From contig CAZVCC010000092.1 in the NCBI GenBank assembly GCA_964626015.1, positions 1-7,196 of the forward strand: a stretch of DNA of 7,196 nt, read 5' to 3'. The notes beneath the pieces were generated by a model. The model did no database searches. It saw nothing but the letters and a program-made list of their open reading frames with translations, and was not told the origin of the DNA. This stretch comes from CAIKZJ01 sp964626015 (GTDB lineage: Bacteria > Bacteroidota > Ignavibacteria > Tepidaquicellales > Tepidaquicellaceae). The position numbers and the translations under genes are program-made. Shown piece after piece: positions 1 through 5,415 of the stretch (its first letter is position 1; each line of letters starts with the position of its first letter).

Positions 1-145
1 TTCTTTATCTGTGAAAATCATACTCTTTCATTCCTTATCAGTGTGCAATCTCTTTTCCTTTTAGTGCTTTTGCGTTTTGGTGGTAAATATTTTGAATTAA
101 CTAACAACTACTTTCTATTTGTTTGAATTATTCTTATATTTATCT
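1..145. other. Intergenic leader with a repeat relic
   Basis: No gene is supported in this stretch. On the reverse strand an ATG at 21-19 opens a frame (MIFTDKE) that runs off the left edge after seven codons, so a divergent neighbour gene is possible but cannot be judged. Positions 99-112 read AACTAACAACTACT, two units of the 7-nt repeat that forms the array at 7122-7184. Read on the reverse strand, roughly 61-86 is a run of A-rich words (CACCAAAACGCAAAAGCAC) that looks like degenerate short tandem repeat. The dehydrogenase promoter should lie here, but no clear promoter box could be picked out. Confidence 0.5.
99..112. repeat. Two-unit relic of the 7-nt repeat
   Basis: AACTAAC followed by AACTACT matches, in the same orientation, units in the right-hand array of the four-helix-bundle cassette (7164-7177), with 13 of 14 bases identical. 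The bases that follow (ACTTTCT) also resemble the outer edge of that array (ACTTCTCC). It is short enough that chance is possible in AT-rich DNA, but the shared outer edge makes a decayed or neighbouring copy the better reading. Confidence 0.4.
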
Positions 146-1543
146 ATGAACGGCAAGATAAATCCTAAAATAATTAACTGTTTAATTAGTATTTCGGGTG
201 AAAACAATATTTTTACCGATGCTGAAAATATTGATAAATATTCACGCGATGAAACTGAGGATTTATCCTTTCCACCCGAAGTTGTCGTAAAACCCGGTAC
301 TTCTAAAGAGATTTCCGAAATACTTAAACTTGCAAACAAAAACTTAATCCCTGTTTATACAAGAGGCGGTGGCACTGGTCTGTCTGGTGGAGCGTTGCCT
401 GTTTATGGTGGAATTGTACTTTCAATGGAAAGATTCAATAAGATTCTTGAGATTGATAAACAGAATTTTCAGGCTGTTGTTGAAGCAGGAGTTATAACAC
501 AGTTATTCCAGGAAGAACTTGAAAAAGTCGGACTTTTCTATCCTGTCGACCCTGCATCTCGCGGCAGCTGTTTCATAGGAGGTAATGTTGCAGAATGCTC
601 TGGCGGTCCACGGGCTGCAAAGTATGGCGTCACTCGGAATTATATTCTTGGACTCGAGTTTGTTACCCCGACAGGCGAAATTATTTTTACTGGTTCAAGG
701 ACAATAAAAAATGTTACAGGGTATAGCCTTGCCCAGCTTATCTGCGGAAGTGAAGGAACACTTGGCATCGTTACAAAGATTGTTTTCAGGATTCTTGCTC
801 TGCCAAAATATAAAAAGATTCTGTTGATTGCATATAATATTGTTCGTGATTGTATTTCTTCAGTTTCTGAAATTTACAGTAATGGTGTTAATCCCGCTGC
901 ACTTGAATTTTTAACAAAAGATGCCATTAAAGCCGCCGAAAATCAGCTCAGCAAGATATTTCCTAATAGCAGTGCAGAAGCCCAGCTTCTGATTGAACTC
1001 GACGGAAACAATGAAGATGTCCTGAATAACGATATACAAACAATTTCCGAAACTGTAGAAAAATATAATGCCGTCGATATCATACTTGCTGAGGACAGAA
1101 CCAAGATGGAGGAATTGTGGGCATTGCGGCGCTCTGTCGGTGAAGCAGTGAAATCTATTTCTGCTTATAAAGAAGAAGATACAGTCGTTCCAAGAGCAAA
1201 ACTTCCTGAATTGCTCGATGGTATTATGAATGTTTCTGCTAAATATAATATTAGGATTATTTCTTATGGACATGCCGGTGACGGCAATCTCCATGTTAAT
1301 ATTCTTAAAGAAAATCTTCCGGAAGAATACTGGAATATTAACGTTAATTCTGCAATTAAAGAAATATTTGAACATACAGTTTCACTCGGAGGAACAATTT
1401 CTGGCGAACATGGTATAGGATACACACAGAAAGAGTTTCTTCCTATTGCATTATCAAATGAAGAAATTGTACTGTCAAAAAACATAAAGAAAACTTTTGA
1501 CCCTAATAATATTTTAAACCCGGGAAAAATATTTAATGATTAA
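146..1543 (+). CDS. FAD-linked 2-hydroxyacid dehydrogenase (GlcD/D-lactate dehydrogenase type)
   Basis: Probable flavoprotein oxidising a D-2-hydroxyacid such as glycolate, D-lactate or D-2-hydroxyglutarate to the 2-oxoacid. The 465 residues show the vanillyl-alcohol-oxidase (PCMH-type) FAD fold: PEVVVKPGTSKEIS near 44-57, the pyrophosphate loop RGGGTGLSGG at 73-82, GGNVAECSGGPRAAKYG at 145-161 and CGSEGTLGIVT at 200-210. The C-terminal substrate domain has YGHAGDGNLHVNI at 374-386, whose histidines are the usual metal and substrate ligands, then SGEHGIG at 419-425 and a closing DPNNILNPGKIF. Length is slightly below GlcD of E. coli and no iron-sulphur domain is fused, so a separate GlcE/GlcF partner is neither shown nor excluded. 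ATG at 146 is preferred over a TTG at 119, because the extra nine residues (MFELFLYLS) lie outside the family start and overlap leader sequence. There is no evident Shine-Dalgarno. The substrate cannot be told from sequence; family assignment is firm. Confidence 0.93.
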   Translation: MNGKINPKIINCLISISGENNIFTDAENIDKYSRDETEDLSFPPEVVVKPGTSKEISEILKLANKNLIPVYTRGGGTGLSGGALPVYGGIVLSMERFNKILEIDKQNFQAVVEAGVITQLFQEELEKVGLFYPVDPASRGSCFIGGNVAECSGGPRAAKYGVTRNYILGLEFVTPTGEIIFTGSRTIKNVTGYSLAQLICGSEGTLGIVTKIVFRILALPKYKKILLIAYNIVRDCISSVSEIYSNGVNPAALEFLTKDAIKAAENQLSKIFPNSSAEAQLLIELDGNNEDVLNNDIQTISETVEKYNAVDIILAEDRTKMEELWALRRSVGEAVKSISAYKEEDTVVPRAKLPELLDGIMNVSAKYNIRIISYGHAGDGNLHVNILKENLPEEYWNINVNSAIKEIFEHTVSLGGTISGEHGIGYTQKEFLPIALSNEEIVLSKNIKKTFDPNNILNPGKIFND

Positions 1544-1952
1544 TATGATATCAAACGAAACACAGTTGAGAATGTTGTACACCCACACCGACATCATGGG
1601 AGTGGTTAATAACGTGCATTATCTCGAGTTCTTTGAAGCAGGCAGAAACGAACTAATGCGTTCAATGGGTTATCCATATCCTGAGCTTGAAGCTAAGAAT
1701 GTGGGACTTCCGTTGATAGATGCATACGTAAAGTATATTTCACCCGCTAAGTATGACGACCTAATTCGTATAGTAGCATCACTTAAGGAGATGCCGACCG
1801 TAAGAATTAAAATTGATTACGAAATCTATGTTGGTGATAGACTTGCCGCAAATGGATATACAACGCATTCATTCCTTGACCTCAAGAAGTTTAAACCGGT
1901 AAGACCTCCGGAAGACTTTATGGACGTAATAAAAAAGTTAATGAAAAAGTAA
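1536..1952 (+). CDS. YbgC/FadM-type acyl-CoA thioesterase (hot-dog fold)
   Basis: Small cytoplasmic thioesterase of the 4-hydroxybenzoyl-CoA thioesterase-like hot-dog family, expected to hydrolyse an acyl-CoA. The signature Y-x-x-T-D-x-M-G-V-V-N-N-x-H-Y spans residues 15-29. Asp19 aligns with the catalytic aspartate of the family, and E-x-x-R (34-37) follows on the long helix. Other family features are the Y-I-S-P-A-x-Y-D-D strand turn at 68-75 and the T-H-S-F-L-D strand at 110-115. At 138 residues it is normal length. Many relatives have a Y-H-x-N-Y element where this protein has N-N-V-H-Y, so the acyl specificity is open. The start at 1536 overlaps the dehydrogenase by 8 nt; an in-frame ATG at 1545 begins 1 nt after that stop, gives the usual family N-terminus (MIS...), and is about equally likely. 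Tight packing with both neighbours implies one transcript. Confidence 0.88.
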   Translation: MINMISNETQLRMLYTHTDIMGVVNNVHYLEFFEAGRNELMRSMGYPYPELEAKNVGLPLIDAYVKYISPAKYDDLIRIVASLKEMPTVRIKIDYEIYVGDRLAANGYTTHSFLDLKKFKPVRPPEDFMDVIKKLMKK

Positions 1953-1963
1953 ATCTTATTAAT

Positions 1964-2839
1964 ATGTCAAATAAATCATTATACAAAAACTTCGATTTTG
2001 CAAAAGCCGAAATGATAATAAGGCAGGCACTCAAAGAAGATATCGGGAATGGTGATGTAACATCGAATCTTCTAATTCCGAAAGATAAAATGTCTGTTGC
2101 AAATCTCTTAATGAAAGAAGCAGGCGTTGTTGCAGGTATTGAAATATTTAAAATGGTACATAAAATAGTCGACCCGAGATCTATTGTAAAAACAGCCTGT
2201 CCCGAAGGACAGATTATAAGAAAATGTTCTCGTATCGCTATCATACAAGGAAATTCAAGAAGTATGCTGAAAGCAGAAAGGGTTTCACTAAATATTATAC
2301 AGCGAATGAGTGGTATTGCTACAGCAGCATACAGCTTGAAGAAACGGCTGAATAATCCGTCCATAAAGTTAGTCGATACAAGGAAAACAACTCCAAACTT
2401 TAGAATGTTTGAAAAGCTGGCAGTTAAAATCGGAGGCTGTGAAAATCACAGGAATGGTCTCTACGACATGGTGCTGATTAAGGATAATCATATCGAAGCT
2501 AACGGCGGAATTGCAAACACACTTGTAAAACTTAAAAAAGTTCTGAAAAGCAGGAACATTAAAGTTGAAGTTGAAGTTAAAGACCTGAGTGAGTTTAATT
2601 TAGTGCAAAATCTTGGAAAAGGTTTAGTTGACATCGTTATGCTTGATAATTTTTCTTTAGACGACGTTAAGTCAGCAGTAAAACTCAACAAAAAGAGATT
2701 TAAATTGGAGATTTCTGGCGGTGTAAATGTAAGGAATATTGGAAACTACAGCAGCCTGAAAGGTGTTGATATTATATCAGTAGGTGCACTTACTCATTCC
2801 GTTAAGTCGATGGACTTATCACTGGAATTTGTATCTTGA
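1964..2839 (+). CDS. nadC: Nicotinate-nucleotide pyrophosphorylase (carboxylating), quinolinate phosphoribosyltransferase
   Basis: Catalyses quinolinate + PRPP to nicotinate mononucleotide + CO2 + PPi, the entry to NAD in the de novo pathway, in the cytoplasm. The N-terminal domain starts with EDIGNGDVTSNLLIP (25-39) and carries AERVSLN (104-110). The barrel has DTRKTTPNFR (138-147), a GG-x-x-NHR-x-GLYD element at 157-168 and LIKDNH (171-176). The Arg, His and Lys residues of these motifs form the quinolinate and phosphate site. EVEV (202-205), DIVMLDNF (223-230), LEISGGVN (248-255) and a final ISVGALTHS (271-279) complete the fold. Length 291 is typical. The element usually reading GGG-x-NHR here has Cys159 in place of the third glycine, a small deviation beside the active site. 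The start lies 11 nt after the thioesterase stop, with no Shine-Dalgarno visible. NadA and NadB, the usual partners, are not in the window. Confidence 0.95.
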   Translation: MSNKSLYKNFDFAKAEMIIRQALKEDIGNGDVTSNLLIPKDKMSVANLLMKEAGVVAGIEIFKMVHKIVDPRSIVKTACPEGQIIRKCSRIAIIQGNSRSMLKAERVSLNIIQRMSGIATAAYSLKKRLNNPSIKLVDTRKTTPNFRMFEKLAVKIGGCENHRNGLYDMVLIKDNHIEANGGIANTLVKLKKVLKSRNIKVEVEVKDLSEFNLVQNLGKGLVDIVMLDNFSLDDVKSAVKLNKKRFKLEISGGVNVRNIGNYSSLKGVDIISVGALTHSVKSMDLSLEFVS

Positions 2840-2868
2840 CATATAAAACTGAAAAACTTAATTTAATA

Positions 2869-2886
2869 TCTTTAAAAATTTAAAGA
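2869..2886. promoter_or_regulatory. AT-rich dyad upstream of the lipoprotein gene
   Basis: TCTTTAAA and TTTAAAGA form 8-bp perfect arms around a 2-nt spacer, ending 8 nt before the ATG at 2895. The right part, TTTAAAGACT (2879-2888), is repeated exactly at 3472-3481 in the leader of the second paralogue, where an imperfect dyad also surrounds it. It may be an operator or simply a relic of the tandem duplication. The base composition is low enough in complexity that chance cannot be excluded. Confidence 0.25.
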
Positions 2887-2894
2887 CTTAATCT

Positions 2895-3350
2895 ATGAAA
2901 AACAAAAAATACAACTTAAGTTTTGTAGTAGCTCTTTTAGTGCTGATTTCTCTCGTTGTTGCTTGCGGTAAACTAAAAGATATCGCCAACGAAGAAACAA
3001 AGAAAACAGAACCTAAAAAAGAAGAATCAACTACTAAAACTGAAACAACAACCGAAACAAAGAAAGAGTCTTCAAGCCAGAAAGAAGGTCTCGCAAAACT
3101 TTATTTCTGCGAACAATACCTAAACGGTGAAGAAGTCGGCGTCAGCAAAAGATTTACACCCGGCTGGCTTACTGTTATGCTGGATACGCGTCCCGCAGGT
3201 ACAAAACTCGGTACCGGTAAAGTTGAATTAAGACTCTCAAAAATTAAAAATGCTTCTGGCGAGGAAATCAGCGAGAAAATACTGAAAACTGTTCCTTTCG
3301 ATGTTCAGGCGGACTGGGATTATACATATTTTACAGACAAAAAGAATTAA
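2895..3350 (+). CDS. Lipoprotein of an unnamed YFCE-motif family, cut short by an in-frame TAA
   Basis: Family not recognised. The protein has a lysine-rich N-terminus, a hydrophobic core and a lipobox LVVAC with the lipidated Cys at 24, so it should be membrane-anchored and face the periplasm or cell surface. Residues 25-64 are a Lys/Glu/Thr/Ser-rich low-complexity tether. The folded domain starts near 66 and carries LYFCE (69-73), EVGVS (80-84), RFTPGWLTVM (86-95) and DYTYF (142-146). Over residues 69-95 it is identical to the next gene product at 18 of 27 positions. Translation stops at 3348-3350, but the same frame continues after the TAA with the C-terminal strands found in the intact paralogue (see 3351-3443). 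The 151-residue product therefore lacks about 30 residues of the domain. A recent nonsense mutation, a sequencing error or readthrough are all possible. It follows nadC after 55 nt of AT-rich DNA and probably has its own promoter. There is no Shine-Dalgarno. Confidence 0.75.
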   Translation: MKNKKYNLSFVVALLVLISLVVACGKLKDIANEETKKTEPKKEESTTKTETTTETKKESSSQKEGLAKLYFCEQYLNGEEVGVSKRFTPGWLTVMLDTRPAGTKLGTGKVELRLSKIKNASGEEISEKILKTVPFDVQADWDYTYFTDKKN

Positions 3351-3443
3351 AAATTTGATTCACCGGGCACTTACAGAGTGGTTTGCCAGAAAAAAGACGG
3401 TACACCTATTGCCGAAGGTGAGGTTGAAGTCGTCCCTAATTAA
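3351..3443 (+). pseudogene. In-frame C-terminal remainder of the interrupted lipoprotein
   Basis: Directly after the TAA at 3348-3350, and in the same reading frame, 30 codons read KFDSPGTYRV... to ...EVEVVPN before a second TAA at 3441-3443. This aligns with the end of the following paralogue (KFSDPGIYRV at its residues 111-120, 7 of 10 identical, then an A-x-x-x-I/V-E strand). No start codon or ribosome site serves this piece, so it is the severed tail of the upstream gene and not a separate gene. The undamaged gene would span 2895-3443 and encode about 180 residues. Confidence 0.75.
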
Positions 3444-3481
3444 GAGTTTTTTATTAAATAAAAAGGTCTATTTTAAAGACT

Positions 3482-3488
3482 AAAGGAG
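3482..3488 (+). promoter_or_regulatory. Canonical Shine-Dalgarno (AAAGGAG)
   Basis: AAAGGAG lies 5 nt before the ATG at 3494. It is the only clear Shine-Dalgarno in the window; the other forward genes start without one. It fixes the start of the second paralogue and suggests efficient translation. Confidence 0.7.
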
Positions 3489-3493
3489 AAAAC

Positions 3494-3913
3494 ATGAAAA
3501 AGCTATTTGTATTCTTTTCCGTATTTGCTGTGTTTGCAATTTTCGGATTCACTTCAAACGTTAATGCTCAAAACGGACCTGTACTTTATTTTTGTGAAAA
3601 GTACGGCGACGACGGAGAAGTAGGCATAAGCGACAGATTTACTACCGGTTATTTAACTGTAATGGTCAAGTGTGATTATGCACTCGGCTTAAGCAACGTT
3701 AGCATTCAGTTCGATAAGTACAATGTTACTTCAAAATCTTTTGAGTACTATAAGAAGTTCTCTTACGTTGTCGAACCGACTATGAAGTATATTTATTTCT
3801 CAAAGAACTCAACTAGCGATATGAAGTTCAGCGACCCGGGAATATACAGGGTATTCCTGCTCGACGGAAATGGCTCAACCGTTGCTAGCGCTCTTATAGA
3901 AATTATCAATTAA
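3494..3913 (+). CDS. Secreted protein of the unnamed YFCE-motif family (intact paralogue)
   Basis: Function unknown. A signal peptide runs from MKKLF through a Phe-rich hydrophobic core to a probable signal peptidase I site after NVNA (Ala25, mature Gln26). There is no lipobox cysteine, so the mature protein of about 114 residues should be free in the periplasm or outside the cell. The mature part begins almost at once with LYFCE (31-35), then GEVGIS (41-46), RFTTGYLTVM (48-57), YIYF (99-102) and KFSDPGIYRV (111-120), and ends in a hydrophobic strand at 130-138. The spacing of short strands, with a P-G-x-Y-R-V element followed by a D-G-N-G turn, is what an immunoglobulin-like beta-sandwich would look like; that fold is inference. 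Two cysteines (34 and 60) could pair after export. It is a tandem duplicate of the upstream lipoprotein but lacks the charged tether. A strong Shine-Dalgarno sets the start, and a hairpin terminator follows. Confidence 0.85.
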   Translation: MKKLFVFFSVFAVFAIFGFTSNVNAQNGPVLYFCEKYGDDGEVGISDRFTTGYLTVMVKCDYALGLSNVSIQFDKYNVTSKSFEYYKKFSYVVEPTMKYIYFSKNSTSDMKFSDPGIYRVFLLDGNGSTVASALIEIIN

Positions 3914-3934
3914 TTATTATCTGTATTTTTTATA

Positions 3935-3969
3935 AAAGGGTTATTCCTTATTTTTAGGAATAACCCTTT
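3935..3969 (+). terminator. Perfect 14-bp hairpin, probable intrinsic terminator
   Basis: AAAGGGTTATTCCT (3935-3948) pairs perfectly with AGGAATAACCCTTT (3956-3969) across a 7-nt T-rich loop. It begins 21 nt after the stop of the secreted paralogue and is followed by a modest T-rich tail (TTTGTATTTG). The stem ends 9 nt before the flippase ATG at 3979, so it also lies inside any flippase leader made by read-through. A-rich sequence on the left side would let it work for transcripts from the other strand too, although no convergent gene is present. Confidence 0.7.
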
Positions 3970-3978
3970 GTATTTGTA

Positions 3979-5415
3979 ATGATTGATAAGTTAAAGTCGC
4001 TTTCTAAAGATACGCTCATTTATGGTACAAGCACTATTCTTGGAAGATTCCTGAATTTTCTCTTCGTTCCTATTTATACAAATCTTTTCCTGCCCTCAGA
4101 GTTTGGTATCGTTGCAAATATTTATGCTTATATTGCGATTTTAAACGTGTTTTTTACAATCGGACTTGAATCGGGTTATTTTAAATTTGCATCTACCCTT
4201 GAAGTAGGCTCGGAAAAGGAAAATTTCTCCCATCCATTCCTCGGGATTTTCTTTAATTCATTCATTCTCTCTGGTATATTATTCTTTTTCTCATCCGGTT
4301 TTACATCGGTCTTTCAGATTGCAGAATCAAGAGAAATTCTTCTTAAATATACTGCCTTGATATTATTCTTCGACGCAATGTCAACTGTTCCGTTTGCATA
4401 CCTGCGGCTCGAACACAAACCCTTAAAGTTTGCTGCTATCAGGCTCGTAAATATTGTGGCTACAGTTGCATTTAACGTGTTCTTTATCGTGATTCTTAGA
4501 AAAGGCATAGAATATGTTTTTATATCAAACGTCATAGCATCGGTTCTTACTTTTATTTTATTAATACCTGTAATAATAAAGAACCTAAAGATATCATTTA
4601 ACAGAGCATTAATAAATGAATTGCTCAGATTTTCTTTGCCCTACATTCCGGCGGGTATCAGCGCCAATATAATTCAGGTCGTAAACAGGCCTATTCTCAC
4701 TGCGTTGACTAACGACCATACTGTCGGAATTTTTCAGGCAAACTACCGCCTTGGTATTTTTATGATGCTCTTTGTTTCAATGTTCGAGTTTGCTTGGAGG
4801 CCGTTCTTTCTGCAGAATGCAAAAGACCCTGATGCTAAACAGCTATATTCTAAAGTCATGACATTCTTCCTGACAGTAGCAGCTGTCATTTTTATTTTCC
4901 TGACACTGTTTATTGATAACATAGTTGCAATTCCTCTGCCCGGACGCGGATACCTCGTGGGTAAAGCTTACTGGGAAGGGTTAAGCATAGTGCCCGTGAT
5001 ACTGCTGGCTTATGTTTTCTATGGTATTTATGTTAATCTTATGGCTGGAATATATATTGAGAAGAAAACTAAATATTTGATTTATATCACGGGCAGTGCT
5101 GCGGTAATTAACATAGCGGCAAATTTTATCCTTATTCCCGTTATCGGAATGATGGGAGCTGCAGCTGCAACACTCATCAGCTATATTGTAGAGGTCGCTG
5201 GAATATATTACATTGCCCAAAAGTATTACAGGATTGATTACGAGTTCAAAAAGATTGCTTTCATATTCGTTCTGATTGTAGCAGCACTCTTTTCGTATTT
5301 CTTCCTGAAATATTTTGATTCTTTCATCCTTAAATCTGCAATATTTATTATTATAACAAGTTTCATTTTCGTTCTCAAAATAGTCGATATAAAAATTATA
5401 AAAAGATTAATGTGA
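3979..5415 (+). CDS. Polysaccharide flippase, MOP superfamily (Wzx/RfbX-like)
   Basis: Polytopic inner-membrane protein of 478 residues, expected to flip a lipid-linked glycan across the cytoplasmic membrane. It opens with the typical element KDTLIYGTSTILGRFLNFL (10-28), followed by the short P-x-Y-T-x-x-x-x-P-x-E-F-G segment (31-43) between the first two helices and the IGLESGYFKF element at 61-70. Hydrophobic segments continue near 44-63, 88-110, 123-141, 153-173, 178-200, 251-271, 294-316, 336-358, 366-388, 391-414, 426-444 and 449-466, giving 12 to 14 helices, normal for the family. An Arg/Tyr/Trp-rich stretch (FQANYRLGIF, then FEFAWRPFF) lies in the middle. The start is chosen because its N-terminus matches the family, although the upstream hairpin leaves only 9 nt and no Shine-Dalgarno. 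It overlaps the NamZ-like gene by 1 nt. The substrate is unknown: no glycosyltransferase or polymerase is in view, and MurJ-like lipid II transport is not ruled out. Confidence 0.9.
   Translation: MIDKLKSLSKDTLIYGTSTILGRFLNFLFVPIYTNLFLPSEFGIVANIYAYIAILNVFFTIGLESGYFKFASTLEVGSEKENFSHPFLGIFFNSFILSGILFFFSSGFTSVFQIAESREILLKYTALILFFDAMSTVPFAYLRLEHKPLKFAAIRLVNIVATVAFNVFFIVILRKGIEYVFISNVIASVLTFILLIPVIIKNLKISFNRALINELLRFSLPYIPAGISANIIQVVNRPILTALTNDHTVGIFQANYRLGIFMMLFVSMFEFAWRPFFLQNAKDPDAKQLYSKVMTFFLTVAAVIFIFLTLFIDNIVAIPLPGRGYLVGKAYWEGLSIVPVILLAYVFYGIYVNLMAGIYIEKKTKYLIYITGSAAVINIAANFILIPVIGMMGAAAATLISYIVEVAGIYYIAQKYYRIDYEFKKIAFIFVLIVAALFSYFFLKYFDSFILKSAIFIIITSFIFVLKIVDIKIIKRLM

Noticed and set aside
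119..145. Upstream TTG start for the dehydrogenase
   Set aside because: It adds a hydrophobic MFELFLYLS stretch absent from the family, and the ATG at 146 gives the expected N-terminus.
911..1375. Long reverse-strand open frame inside the dehydrogenase
   Set aside because: It lies wholly within a strongly conserved coding sequence, and its translation is rich in Phe, Ile, Asn and Cys with no recognisable motif.
1918..2364. Reverse-strand open frame across the start of nadC
   Set aside because: It is antisense to well-conserved NadC motifs and has no domain signature.
3348..3350. Programmed recoding of the TAA
   Set aside because: No readthrough context or downstream structure is evident, and TAA is the least often recoded stop. 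A mutation or sequence error is simpler, so this is kept only as an alternative.
3448..3464. TTTTTATT/AATAAAAA palindrome between the paralogues as a terminator
   Set aside because: The stem is entirely A/T with almost no loop, so it is unlikely to be stable in RNA.
3301..3483. Open frame of 60 codons across the lipoprotein stop
   Set aside because: It is in a different frame from the conserved tail, is Lys/Arg-rich and lacks a ribosome site. The in-frame tail explains this stretch.
5412..5414. GTG start for the NamZ-like gene
   Set aside because: The ATG three bases later gives a cleaner signal peptide start and the usual TGATG overlap.
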